The position numbers and the translations under genes are program-made. A stretch of 64,000 nucleotides of DNA, taken from Antedon bifida (taxonomy: Eukaryota; Echinodermata; Crinoidea; Comatulida; Antedonidae). Where the stretch lies: contig OY727098.1 of NCBI GenBank assembly GCA_963402885.1, positions 19,020,717-19,084,716 on the forward strand. Reading direction: 5' to 3'. The notes beneath the pieces are model-generated. The model was given only the letters and a program-made list of their open reading frames with translations, had not been told where the DNA came from and did no database searches. Below are positions 13,620 to 26,220 of this stretch, piece after piece (within the stretch, counting starts at the first letter, position 1; each line of letters begins with the position of its first letter).

Positions 13620-13738
13620 TTGTCGAGAACAAAATAAAGATCAAAACCACCTTGGCATTTTGCTTTTTGACTTAGACATCCTGTAAATGTACTTATGACA
13701 ATACAAAACAATATTAGTATTCCTTTCCTGCAGTCCAT
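13620..13738 (-). CDS. First coding exon of an ANTXR-like vWA receptor
   Basis: Reading minus from ATG at 13738, 39 codons plus two bases end at a GTAAGT donor. The peptide starts MDCRKG, has a hydrophobic stretch (ILILFCIVISTFTGC) typical of a signal peptide, then CQGGFDLYFVLD followed by a split Lys codon. GFDLYF(V/I)LDK is the start of the vWA domain in anthrax toxin receptor family proteins (ANTXR1/2), where the DxSxS metal-binding motif follows directly. These are type I membrane proteins binding extracellular matrix. The exon carrying SGSV and the rest of the vWA domain was not found. It must lie at lower coordinates on minus or beyond the left edge. Intron 1 is packed with the 3997-13565 mobile array. 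Paralogue identity is not resolved. Confidence 0.68.
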
Positions 13739-14334
13739 ATTTGCAACAGAGTGTGGATATCCGTTAGTTTCGTCTGGGATAATACCCACTGCAACTTAAC
13801 TTGTCGTTGTTTTGTGCGATGTGATGGGAATTAAAGCGATTCTCAACAGTGCCTCTTTACACTTCACACATGCGCATTTATACCGTTTGATTCCTCACGT
13901 AGAAAAATGATAGGTGACATCTATGTTTGATTGGAGATAAGATGACGGGAAGTGTCATCATGTTGAACTTTGAACCTCAAAAGATTCACAAGTACAGTAC
14001 ACCGGAGTCCGGTTGTTAGTAATCGAACAGCAAGGTCGGAAGTTGAAGAAACCCTGGGATCCATAGGTATTTGTTAAGATCCCCTGAAAAGCTAAGAAAT
14101 ATTATTATGATTTCATCATGTTCTAAATATAGAAATACCAATCATCAAATGACGGTATAGGCTATCATGTATGAATAGATATGTATTGTTCACAATAATA
14201 GGAAATGATTTTCATTTCAGTTCAAGGTTATTATAATAACATGGTAATCTTGATCTTGTATACATTGCTATAGGCCTATCGACATTAAATACTCGGAAAC
14301 AAATGTACGGTAATACGATTATTAAATAATGCAT
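13739..14334 (-). promoter_or_regulatory. Upstream region of the ANTXR-like exon
   Basis: Immediately 5' of the vWA-gene start codon. It contains CACATGCGCA at about 13868, an NRF1-like half-palindrome. No TATA box is placed with confidence, and no other gene is seen. Confidence 0.3.
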
Positions 14335-14640
14335 TTCACTCTCTTTGAGCAACGTTTCACTCTCTACCAACGATGCACTCTCTTTGAGCAATGATGCTTT
14401 TCAGTCTCTTTTAGAAATGAATCTCTTCACTCTCTCTTTTAACTCTTTCAGCAATTATTTTAACTCTCTTTCAGCAATACTTTTAACTCTCTTTCAGCAA
14501 TTATTTTCACTCTCTTTCAGCAATTCTTTTCACTCTCTGAGCAATTATGCGTTGCACTCTCTTTGAGCAATGACGCTCTCCACTCTCTTTTGAGTGATGA
14601 TGCTCTGCACTTTCTTTCAGAAATGATGCTTTTCAATTCA
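14335..14640. repeat. Minisatellite, about 20-25-bp units
   Basis: Degenerate tandem units of the form CACTCTCTTT(C/G)AGCAAT with GATG or TATT spacers, roughly a dozen copies. The 73-codon plus-strand open frame here, rich in Ser/Leu/Phe, is a by-product of the repeat. Confidence 0.85.
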
Positions 14641-16788
14641 TTTTCTCTTCACTCCTTTTGTGAAATGATCTTTGAAATGATCACTCGCATGAAGTATGAT
14701 CCAGTCATTCTCTTTAAATGATGATGCGTTTGTGTCCTTGAGAAATCAAGGCAACATTCGAATTTCAGAGTTGCTATGTCACTTCTATGTTGGTTTGTCT
14801 AGGCCAACGATGAGTCTAAGAAAACATTGTTTATGTTTAATCAAAGTCCGGAAATGAAAGATGTTAGGACCGGTAGGGCCTATACCATCATCGGGACCAT
14901 CATGTTTTAAAAGAAAATTAACCACAACCATCGGATCAATGTGCATTTTGATTACATCGTTCCGTTCTACTTACCATAGTAAAACCATATATAGGCATAA
15001 ATAAACCAAATTACCCTTTGTCATAACCAAGTCATATGAAATTTTTAAAAAGAGCTTATGTGGTCCCTTTTTCTGTCCCACTTTTAAAAATAGAATTCCG
15101 TCTTTGTTTTTCGTTTTTGTTAAGGCTTAGAGAGCCTACGCGGGAAAGTCGCCACTAAGGTATCTAACAATAAAAACCAAATTAAAAGGAAGAGTTGTTA
15201 ATTGGCGTATTAGGCATTATAGAAATTGTTTTCTTTTCGAGAAAATAACAATTAGAAAACGTTTTTCTTTTTGACATTGAATTACTGTTGCATAAGCTTT
15301 ATTAATTGATACGGGTTCCAATTAATACAAGGCTAAAGTTAAAAATAAAATCATGGAAATATTGTTTATGATTACGTGAGACGTGATTAGAATGATAATA
15401 ATTTGTTTTCAAGGTATCATCAATCATAATGTTAAAAAATATGTGTAGTATATAGGTAAATCATACTATTTATTTCCTTATTAGTGTTTCGATTAATGAC
15501 TCATGACTTTCATTATTAGGTGGGAGGTTTAAACATTGAAACAAATAATACCTTACTTGGTCTTCTCATAATGTGTTTTTTTGTTATATCATTCTACCGT
15601 GATTCTACGCTCTGTGATCATTTCCTTGTGAAAAGCAAATGCAGTATCAAGCAGCGTATAATAATAGCGTGGGATTCTACCAGGTATTATTCAGGTGATG
15701 ATAATAACAAATAAGAAGTGTATGGAAATTGATGCTTGTAAGAACCTGAGCAGTTATTTTGTTCGTTTCGTTATTGTGATGTACATATGAAAATGAAATA
15801 AAAAAATACAACAACGTACTAAATAAAGTATCTTTCCCTTAAACTAATCCCCCATTTTGTTATAGTATAGCCAATCTGTACTAATAATTAGATATTTAAG
15901 TATTAGCCTTATCCACTAATATTATAGTTTATATCATGTTTTATAACAATTGAGTCGGCAGTTGACAAATAAAATGCTCTCTGTGAAAAAAAACCAGAAT
16001 CTGACATAAAATAACTCAGATGGCCCCATTAAAACGTCTCCCTATTCTAATGTTCATTATGTATGTTTTACAAATATTGTTATATTTCACCTACATACTT
16101 TCAACGAATTGCTCATGAACTAAGTTCATAATTCTTAATCACGATGACTTGCTAGGCCTGGCCATGGACAATAATTCGTGTATCTATGGTCTGTCAACTT
16201 TCGAAAGTGAGCATGCATTTGTAACTCTGATCATGATATAAATAAAACAGAATCATCTATAAGTGAATTGAAAATATAATTTAGTTTGAATTCAGAAAAA
16301 ATCTTACTCATGGGATGTTTAAATAAAAAGATTAGTTTATCACGTGTAAAGAGGAAAGAAAATAATTCTGGATTTAGTCAAGATTTTCTGTTGCCATTAA
16401 ATTAAATCTAGTCTAGTCTAGTTTATGTTTATCTTATGCATTCTTCTTCATCTGGAATAACTGTCTGAAGACATTCGGAAATTGACTGTTGAAAATAAAA
16501 ATGATAGGCCTACTGCTTTTTATTTACCACTGTATAGATGTTTATAATATTAACGATATACATAACTGTATGATAGCCGGATCAAATATAAACAGTACTA
16601 AAACAAAGTACAACTCATCAATGTATTGTATTACTCTTTCTCTGGAAAACGTGTATGAAAACTGAAGTGTTAAACTACAGTGAATATCTAATTCTAGTTC
16701 AACACGTTTCCTATACAGTTTGCTGAAAGAAACGGCATTGATCGGATGGGCTACTTAAAAACAAAAAGTTGAAAATCAACCAAATTAA
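14641..16788. other. No gene recognised
   Basis: AT-rich unique-looking sequence between the minisatellite and the second element array. A short plus-strand open frame (15520-15714) has no recognisable domain. Confidence 0.5.
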
Positions 16789-18312
16789 CTAGACATGAAA
16801 CTCGTCACTTTGACGAGTTAGTTATCCGCACCACGACAAACGCCACGTTCACATCATACGTTGGAATATTGCACACAGATAAAGATTATGGCATTATGAC
16901 AAGAACTGAAGAATATGATATGCTGTTAGTGCTGAATTCTGTCAATTTTGTGTCATATAGCATATACATGCAAACAGTATAATCTGTATACATATTACAT
17001 ACAGTGTAGAATAGGTGAAATTACGGGACCCGCCATTTATTCCAATTTTTAACATGGCGACGGTATCAAAATGAAACACTTGGATAGCAATTTCAGAAGG
17101 AAATTATCTCAGGAACAACATATTAACGTGTAGAAGAAATTTGAATACATAAAATATAGATGCGCACCCTTTTAAATGTGATGAACTATTACGCAAAATA
17201 TGAAAATTTGACCTTTTTAATTAAACTTGTCATATGATGACGTCACAACATCTGATTGACAAAATGTTCACATGAATTCGTATCTGCAATCCAATAGCTT
17301 CCAGAAAACGTTTTAATCGTGATTATCACATTTTATTCTTACGAGCTATAACAGATTAAAATTTACTGTAAAGATAAAATTAATGACCCACGTAATTTAA
17401 ATTTTTAGGCATGATGACGTTATAAAAATTAAAATATTTTTAACTCATGCGAAAGAAAATTGATTGACCTAGATAATATTAAAATCTCGGAGAAAATGGA
17501 AGACGGATAAGCGTGATGCGCTCCATTGAATGTGATGAGCAATAACGAAAGAGACAAAAATCCTATTTTTTACATTTGTGTGGCCATACGATGACGTCAC
17601 AACATCCGTAAGGAAAAAATTCTGCATGAATTCATATCTACAACATATCTGCTTACATATTAAGTTAAAAAACTTGGGGGTAACGGTTGATCCTGAGGAG
17701 CTATAATAGATTCAAAATAGGCATAATTTTGACAATATTTTGTAACTTTTGCAACTAAAACGCATGCAAATGGTCTAAATCAACGTGTACGTATGACGTC
17801 ATTTTAATTTGAAATGATGTCAATCTTTTTAAAAATGACTAGGAAAGGCTGGAAAATCACAATTTAATAGAAAAAAACATGATTTTCATGCTGCGTGCGC
17901 ACTGCACGCGTAAAATTGTTCGTGCGCGGGGGAAATTTTGACATGCGCAAAATGTCATGAATGGCGTAAAAAGTTGATTAGAAATTAATTTTGCGCATTT
18001 TAAAATTTTAAATGCGCGTGCGCGCGTAACTTCTTGTAAAACACGCCATTTTTAGTTAACTAAAAGTTTGCCCTTGATATGACTTAAATTTTCATAAAGG
18101 GTAAAAAAAAAATTACGCTTGGTTTTTAAGCTATAATCAATCATAAAAAATCATAAAATCGCGCGTAAGTCACGTTGCGCAACTCTGACGTCATTCAAAA
18201 TAGGAGGTGCACAACTTCACGTAAATGCCCATGTGTTGACAAAGTTATGAAATGTTATGTTTACCCATTTTAGAGAAACGCTCCTCACAAAAAGGAAGGA
18301 AAGAAAGAAGAA

Positions 18313-21300
18313 CTAGACATGAAACTCGTCACTTTGACGAGTTAGTTATCCGCACAACGACAAACGCCACGTGCACGTCATACGTTGGAATATTGCACAC
18401 AGATAAAGATTATGGCATTATGACAAGAACTGAAGAATATGATATGCTGTTAGTGCTGAATTCTGTCAATTTGTGTCATATAGTATATACATGCAAAGAG
18501 TATAATCTGTATACATATTACATACAGTGTAGAATAGGTGAAATTACGGGGCCCGCCATTTATTCCAATTTTTAACATGGCGACGGTATCAAAATGAAAC
18601 ACTTAAATAGCAATTTCTGGAGAAAATTATCTCAGGAACAACATATTAACGTGTAGAAGAAATTTGAATACGTAAAATATAGATGCGCACCCTTTTAAAT
18701 GTGATGAACTATTACGCAAAATATGAAAATACGACTTTTTTTATTCAACTGGCCATATGATGACGTCACAACATCCGATTGGCAAAATGTTTACATGAAT
18801 TCGTATCTACAATCCAATAGCTTCCAGAAAACGTTTTAATCGTGATTATCACATTTTATTCTTACGAGCTATTACAGATTAAAATTTACTGTAAAGATGA
18901 AATTAATGACCCACGTAATTAAAATTTTTAGGCATGATGACGTCATAAAAATTAAAATATTTTTATCTCATGCTAAAGAAAGTTGATTGACCTACACAAT
19001 ATATAAATGTAGGAGAAAAAGGAATACAGATAAGCGCGATGCGCTCCATTGAATGTGATGAGCAATAACGAAAGATACAAAAATCCTATATTTTACATTC
19101 GTGTGGCCATACGATGACGTCACAATGTTTTTTTAGCCTTATTGATGCATGATCCGATATCTACAACTCATCAACTTCTAGATTTTGTAATAAAAATAAA
19201 CGGTTAACGGTTTACTTTAGAAACTATGACTGTTTAAAAAAAGACATAATTTTGACGATTTTTTAAGCTTTTTCATAAAAAACGCGCACGAATTGTCTAA
19301 TTCAACGTGTTCGTATGGCGTTATTTAAACTGGAAAAGGTCTAAATTGTTTTCAAAATCACTGGGAAAGGCTTGAAAAATATAATTCAAGAGAAAAAAAT
19401 ATGTTTTTAACGCTATGTGCGCACCGCGCGCATAAAAAATTGCGCGCCCGTGGGAATTTTTGACATGCTCAAAATGACAAGAAACGCGTAAAAAGTTGAT
19501 TAGAAATTAATTTTGCGCATTTTGAAATTTTAAATGCGCGTGCGCGCGTAACTTCTTGTCAAACATGCAATTTTTAATCCGTAGAAAGTTTGCCCCTGAT
19601 ATGACTTAAATTTTGTCAAAGTGTCAATACTAAATGACTTTTGGTTTTTAATCTATGATCAATCATTGAAATTCATAAAATTGCGCATAAGTCACGTTGC
19701 GCAACTATGACGTCATTCAAAAATAGGAGGTGCACAACTTCACGTAAATGCCCATATGTTGTCAAAGTTATGAAATGTTATGTTTACACATTTTAGAGGA
19801 ACACGACTCACAAAAAGGAAGGAAGGAAAGAAGAATAATACAGAAAAACTAGATTTGAACTCGTCACTTTAACGAGTTCGGGTTATCCGCGCAAACGCAA
19901 CATGCACATACTTATAACTATATGAACCTCAAAAATTATTATGCCATCCTATGACATGAATTAAGAATGTTTACAGTGCTGAATTGTACCTATTATGTAG
20001 CATACACCATATTACAGTATTTTACAGAATAAACTGTATATGTTATATACAGTGATCATAGACAAAATTACGAGACCCATCTTTTAAATCCAATTATTAA
20101 CACGATGAAATCATCAAATTGACATATAAAGATAACAATTTTAGAAGATAATTATCGAAATAATTACATTAAAACAAATTTGAAGAATTTTGGGTACGTA
20201 AAAGTGAGATGCGCTCTTGTTTAAACGCAATGAACTTTTACGCAAGAGATGAAAATATGACTTTTTGAATTCAACTGGCCATATGATGACGTCACAACAT
20301 CTGATTGGTAAAATATTCACATCAATTCGTATCTACAATCCAATAGCTTCCAGAAAACGTTTTAATCATGATTATCACTTTTTAATCTGACGAGCTATAA
20401 CAGATTGAAATTTACTGTAAAGATGAAAACAAGTAACCCAAGTTATTTACGTTTTTAGACATGATGACGTCATAAAAATTAAAATTGTTTAATTCATGCT
20501 AAAGATAGTTGATTGACGTTGACAATATTATAATTTCGGGGGAAATGGAATATGTATAAGCGAGATGCGCTTTGTTGAATGTGATAAGCAATAATGAAAG
20601 AGTAAAAAATCCTATATTTTACATTCGTGTGGCCATACGATGACGTCATAACATCCGAGTGGTAAAGATTCTGCATGAATTCATATCTACAACATATCTG
20701 CTTACATATTAAAATTAAAAAATTGGGGGTCGTGGATGATCCTGAGGAGCTATAATAGATTAAAAATAGGCATAATTTTGACAATATGTTGTAACTTTCG
20801 CATCTAAAACGCGCGCAAATGGTCTAAATCAACGTGTTCGTATGACGTTATTTTAATTTGAAATGATTTTAATCTTTTTAAAAATGACTAGGAAAGGCTA
20901 GAAAATCACAATTCAAGAGAAAAAAACATGATTTTCGTACTCCGTGCTCACCTTACGCGTATTTTTTTTCGCGCGCGCGGGAATTTTTGACATGCTTAAA
21001 ATGTTATGATCAGCGTAGAAAGTTGATTAGAAATTAATTTTGCGCATTTTAAAACTTTAAATGCGCGTGCGCGCGTAACTTCTTGTAAAACATGCCATTT
21101 TTAATCCATAGAAAGTTGACCCATGATATGAATTATAATTTTATTAAGTTTCATGAAACAATATTTGTTGGTTCTAAAGTTATGATCAGTTATAGAATTT
21201 CATAAAATCGCGCGCAACTTACACAACGCGGATCTGACATCGTCCAAAAGCTTGGCTGCACATCTACACTTCAATGTCAATCTTTTTACCAAGTTATACA

Positions 21301-21489
21301 AAGTTATGTTCACAAGCAATAGAGATATGCTGGTCACAAAAATCCGGGAAAGAAAGAAGAATAACAAAGAAGATGAAAAAGATATTTACAATCACATGGG
21401 TTATCCTGCAACTAAGTTGCGGATAACCAAAAATATTGATCTCATACAATTACAAGGAGTTATCCGCTTGGTATACCAAGCGGATAACT
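18313..21489 (+). mobile_element. Middle tag-3 element interrupted by a tag-4 element
   Basis: Opening hairpin 18323-18343, tag AGTTATCCGC. The body ends in GAATAATACAGAAAAA (to 19848), where the tag-4 element is inserted. Host tail resumes with ATATTGATCTC after 21428 and closes with a perfect 32-bp palindrome at 21458-21489. From about 18590 to 19860 the sequence is nearly identical to 21690-22970 and to the inverted copy at 48325-49911. Confidence 0.75.
19849..21428 (+). mobile_element. Tag-4 hairpin element, innermost layer
   Basis: Starts CTAGATTTG; opening hairpin 19858-19878 carries one mismatch (CTTTAACGAG); tag GGTTATCCGC at 19881-19890; closing hairpin 21399-21428 with distal arm GCGGATAACC. 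About 1.58 kb, flanked by A runs derived from the tail of the tag-3 host. Confidence 0.78.
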
Positions 21490-21581
21490 AATAATACAGA
21501 AAAATATTGATCCAATACAATCACAAGGAGTTATCCGCTACTAAGCGGATAACTAAATATTGATCCCATACAATAACAAGG

Positions 21582-21609
21582 AGTTATCCGCTCTACCAAG
21601 CGGATAACT
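21582..21609. repeat. Orphan tag-3 closing hairpin
   Basis: AGTTATCCGCT, 5-6 nt loop, AGCGGATAACT, preceded by a copy of the element tail (TTGATCCCATACAATAACAAGG). Inside-out pairing leaves no opener for it. It directly abuts the 5'-truncated element starting near 21612, suggesting unequal recombination between copies. Confidence 0.7.
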
Positions 21610-21611
21610 AA

Positions 21612-24606
21612 TAAGCTGTATACATATTACATACAGTGTAGAATAGGTGAAATTACGGGACCCGCCATTTATTCCAATTTTTAACATGGCGACGGTATCA
21701 AAATGAAACACTTAGATAGCAATTTCAGAAGGAAATTATCTCAGGAACAACATATTAACGTGTAGAAGAAATTTGAATACGTAAAATATAGATGCGCACC
21801 CTTTTAAATGTGATGAACTATTACGCAAAATATGAAAATACGACTTTTTTTATTCAACTGGCCATATGATGACGTCACAACATCCGATTGGCAAAATGTT
21901 TACATGAATTCGTATCTACAATCCAATAGCTTCCAGAAAACGTTTTAATCGTGATTATCACATTTTATTCTTACGAGCTATTGCAGATTAAAATTTACTG
22001 TAAAGATGAAATTAATGACCCACGTAATTAAAATTTTTAGGCATGATGACGTCATAAAAATTAAAATATTTTTATCTCATGCTAAAGAAAGTTGATTGAC
22101 CTACACAATATATAAATGTAGGAGAAAAAGGAATACAGATAAGCGCGATGCGCTCCATTGAATGTGATGAGCAATAACGAAAGAGACAAAAATCCTATAT
22201 TTTACATTCGTGTGGCCATACGATGACGTCACAATGTTTTTTTAGCCTTATTGATGCATGATCCGATATCTACAACTCATCAACTTCTAGATTTTGTAAT
22301 AAAAATAAACGGTTAACGGTTTACTTTAGAAACTATGACTGTTTAAAAAAAGACATAATTTTGACGATTTTTTAAGCTTTTTCATAAAAAACGCGCACGA
22401 ATTGTCTAATTCAACGTGTTCGTATGGCGTTATTTAAACTGGAAAAGGTCTAAATTGTTTTCAAAATCACTGGGAAAGGCTTGAAAAATATAATTCAAGA
22501 GAAAAAAATATGTTTTTAACGCTATGTGCGCACCGCGCGCATAAAAAATTGCGCGCCCGTGGGAATTTTTGACATGCTCAAAATGACAAGAAACGCGTAA
22601 AAAGTTGATTAGAAATTAATTTTGCGCATTTTGAAATTTTAAATGCGCGTGCGCGCGTAACTTCTTGTCAAACATGCCATTTTTAATCCGTAGAAAGTTT
22701 GCCCCTGATATGACTTAAATTTTGTCAAAGTGTCAATACTAAATGACTTTTGGTTTTTAATCTATGATCAATCATTGAAATTCATAAAATTGCGCATAAG
22801 TCACGTTGCGCAACTATGACGTCATTCAAAAATAGGAGGTGCACAACTTCACGTAAATGCCCATATGTTGTCAAAGTTATGAAATGTTATGTTTACACAT
22901 TTTAGAGGAACACGACTCACAAAAAGGAAGGAAGGAAAGAAGAATAATACAGAAAAACTAGATTTGAACTCGTCACTTTGACGAGTTCGGGTTATCCGCG
23001 CAAACGCAACATGCACATACGTTTAAAATATATGAACGCCAACAATTATTATGCCATCCTATGACATGAATTAAATATGTTTACAGTGCTGAATTGTACC
23101 TATTTTGTAGCATACAGCATATTACAGTATTTACAGAATACATTGTATGTTATATACAGTGCAGCATAGACGAAATTACGAGACCCATCTTTTAAATCCA
23201 ATTATTAACAAGATGACGTCATCAAATTGACATATAAAGATAACAATTTTTGAAGATAATTATCTAAATAATTACATTAATACAAATTTGAAGAATTTTG
23301 AGCACGTAAAAGTGAGATGCGCTCTCGTTTAAATGCAATGAACTTTTACGCAAGAGATGAAAATATGACTTTTTGAATTCAACTGGCCATATGATGACGT
23401 CACAACATCTGATTGGCAAAATATTCACATGAATTTGTATCTACAATCCAATAGCTTCCAGAAAACGTTCTAATCATGATTATCACTTTTTATTCTGACG
23501 AGTTATAACAGATTGAAATTTACTGTAAAGATGAAAATAGTTGACCCACGTTATTTACATTTTTAGACATGATGACGTAATAAAAATTAAAATATTTTTA
23601 ACTCATGCGAAAGATAGTTGATTGACCTAGAGAGTATTAAAATATATGAGGAAATGGAATACGTATAAGCGAGATGCGCTCTATTTAATGTAATGAGCAA
23701 TAACGAAACAGTCAAAAATCCAAAATTTTACATTCGTTTGGCCATACGATGACGTCATAACATCCGAGGGGTAAAGATTCTGCATGAATTCATATCTACA
23801 ACATATCTGCTTCTATATTAAATTAAAAAAATTGGGGGTAACGGTTGATCCTGAGGAGCTATAATAGATTCAAAATAGGCATAATTTTGACAAAATTTTG
23901 TCACTTTTGCAACTAAAACGCGCGCAAATGGTCTAAATCAACGTGTTCGTATGACGTCATTTTAATTTGAAATGATGTAAATCTTTTTTAAAATGACTAA
24001 GAAAGGCTGTAAAATCATAATTCAAGAAAAAAACACATGATTTTCATGCTCCGTGCGCACCTTACGCGTAAATTTTTTCGCGCGCGTGGGAATTTTTTAC
24101 ATGCTCAAAATGTCATGATCAGCGTAGAAAGTTGATTAGAAATTAATTTTGCGCATTTTTAAATTTTAAATGCGCGTGCGCGCGTAACTTCTTGTGAAAC
24201 ATGTCATTTTTAATCCATAGAAAGTTTGCCCTTGATATGACTTAAATTTTTACCAAGTGTCAATACAAAATGACTTTTGGTTTATAATCTATGACCAATC
24301 ATTGAAATTCATAAAATTGCGCGTAACTTACGCTGCGCGACTCTAACGTCATTAAAAATATGGAGGTGCACAACTTCAGGTAAATGTCCATATAATGACA
24401 AAGTTATACAAAAGATATATTCACAAGCAATAGGGGATATGCGACGCACAAAAATCCGGGAAAGAAAGAAGAATAACAAAGAAGAAGATGAAAAAAAAGA
24501 TATTTACAATCACATGGGTTATCCGCAACTAAGTTGCGGATAACCAAAAATATTGATCTCATACAATTACAAGGAGTTATCCGCTTGGTATACCAAGCGG
24601 ATAACT
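21612..24606 (+). mobile_element. 5'-truncated tag-3 element interrupted by a tag-4 element
   Basis: Lacks the opening hairpin and tag and begins at the internal CTGTATACATATTAC block. The body to 22957 closely matches 18500-19848. After the nested tag-4 element, its tail closes with the perfect 32-bp palindrome at 24575-24606. Confidence 0.75.
22958..24545 (+). mobile_element. Complete tag-4 hairpin element
   Basis: Opening hairpin 22967-22987, tag GGTTATCCGC; closing hairpin 24517-24545 with a 14-bp stem ending GCGGATAACC. Inserted at the same AATACAGAAAAA tail position as the tag-4 element at 19849, probably because the pair was copied together. Confidence 0.78.
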
Positions 24607-25611
24607 AATAATAGAATAACATAGTTGTATATATATAATACACAGTAATTCAGAAGTTCATTTTTAAAAACTATTATAGAGGGCGTATTCATTTTGTAGT
24701 ACAAACCAGATTAACATTTACAAGATTTATATATAAAAGTATATAATAGTATATATATATATATAAAATAATTATAAACACAAGAAAAACCAGTTTATGT
24801 AATATTATTTTATTTAACCAAATTTTATTACCGGAATTAAGATGCATGGTTATTTGCGGATCAAACACATTTATTGTGAAGCTCGCAGGCTTGTGACATG
24901 GTTCTGTAATAACCATCAAATTAAATTTGTCAACTCAAATACGAATATAGTAAATAAATAATCAAAAAAGAACAACACATATTGGGCCTATTATCATATT
25001 ATACCTATAATAGTAGTTTCAAGGGGTTTGTTCATAATACAAATTGTATTCCAATTTGTAATCAAATATTTGTAGCCTATATACAAAATATATTTTGTGT
25101 TTTCATGCCTACAGAAGGAGGCAGAGAAGCGATCAAATTAAAACCTTTTAAAAAAATCAATGTCTTTGTTCTTTGTTTATTAAAATATAAATAAAACATT
25201 GATCTATCAATTGATGATCTGAAAAAAGATGTTAAAAATGTTTACAAAATATAAAGCCATTAACTATAAAAATAACACATTTATATAAAAATAATTGGAT
25301 TTTGGTGAATGCTAATGTATGAAGTTATATTTGACGTTATGAATACATTTATACTTATCATAACAAACTGAGTAAGCACCACTGTTATATTAGCAAACTA
25401 TAAATTTTGATCATTAACGGAATATAGATATTATATCTATAATATTTGTTTAATCAGAAATCTAGAGATGGAAACACAACTGAACCAATCCAGCACCACA
25501 GTCAAATTAGCACTATACTAAGGATACAGGTTATTCCGCTTAATATATACCAACCATAAATCATTTAAATCACTAATGGAAACTTTAAGTTGATTAAATT
25601 AGATAATTTAC
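24607..25611. other. No gene recognised
   Basis: Very AT-rich, with short TA runs near 24740-24760. No coding signal. Confidence 0.5.
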
Positions 25612-26009
25612 CTCCGCCAAGGAGCTATATGTAATCAATCGCGTGTGTTTGTTTGTTACTTGGCCAAATTGAAAATTGGCCAAGTATGTTGATCGGTGCG
25701 GTTTGTGTGTTTGTTTGTTCTGAACCACTTTTTAGAATTATTTTCAGACCTGCTAGTGTTAAAAGATAGGACAGAATTTTCAAAAGCCGGTGAGCAGTCT
25801 TAAATTAACAAGTGAACTAAAATTGCATTTTCTCGAGAACTACTTGCCCAAAAAACTTCATCTTTGTACAAGAGGCAAGAGTTATAATTTGTGATTTGTA
25901 ATTTTAAAACTTAATTAGATTTAATATACAGGTTTTTTGATGGGAGAAGGAGTAGGAGAATTTTACAGTCGGCGGAGGTATGCACTCTCGGAGTGGCTTT
26001 CTAGTTGTA
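25612..26009. repeat. Dispersed non-autonomous element with CCTCCGCC ends
   Basis: Begins CCTCCGCCAAGGAG and, near the other end, has GGCGGAGG followed by GCACTCTCGGAGTGGCTTTCTAG. Internal features are GTTTGTTTGTT runs and a 10-bp-stem palindrome ACTTGGCCAA/TTGGCCAAGT (25658-25685). I associate this style of repeat with interspersed elements of marine invertebrates. Class not assigned. Confidence 0.55.
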
Positions 26010-26220
26010 AATTTTACCATATTTTTTAGATTTATATTTCTATTTTTCATTTCCATTTTCCCATAAAATTATAATTCATGCTTAGTTAATAAGTACTGTA
26101 AACAACATTAAAAGGTTACTGTAACCTCTTGAGGGAGAGGAAGACCTTAAGAAGATGATGTAGAGGAAATAGAATATAACTATTAATCAACCTGACAATT
26201 TGCTGATCATTCATTGGCAT

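Larger units (their letters stand above)
16789..21554 (+). mobile_element. Outer tag-3 hairpin element of the second stack
   Basis: Starts CTAGACATG; opening hairpin 16799-16819; tag AGTTATCCGC. The body runs to about 18312, where a second tag-3 element begins in its tail. It closes with a hairpin at 21529-21554 if brackets are paired from the inside out. Pairing with the orphan closer at 21582-21609 instead cannot be excluded. Confidence 0.65.

Noticed and set aside
14345..14566. 73-codon Ser/Leu/Phe-rich frame
   Set aside because: Translation of a CTCTCTTT-based minisatellite.
8390..24606. Regularly recurring palindromes suggesting a CRISPR-like array
   Set aside because: Spacing is about 1.5 kb or stacked as closers, sequences between are homologous repeats and not unique spacers, and no cas genes are present in this eukaryotic context.
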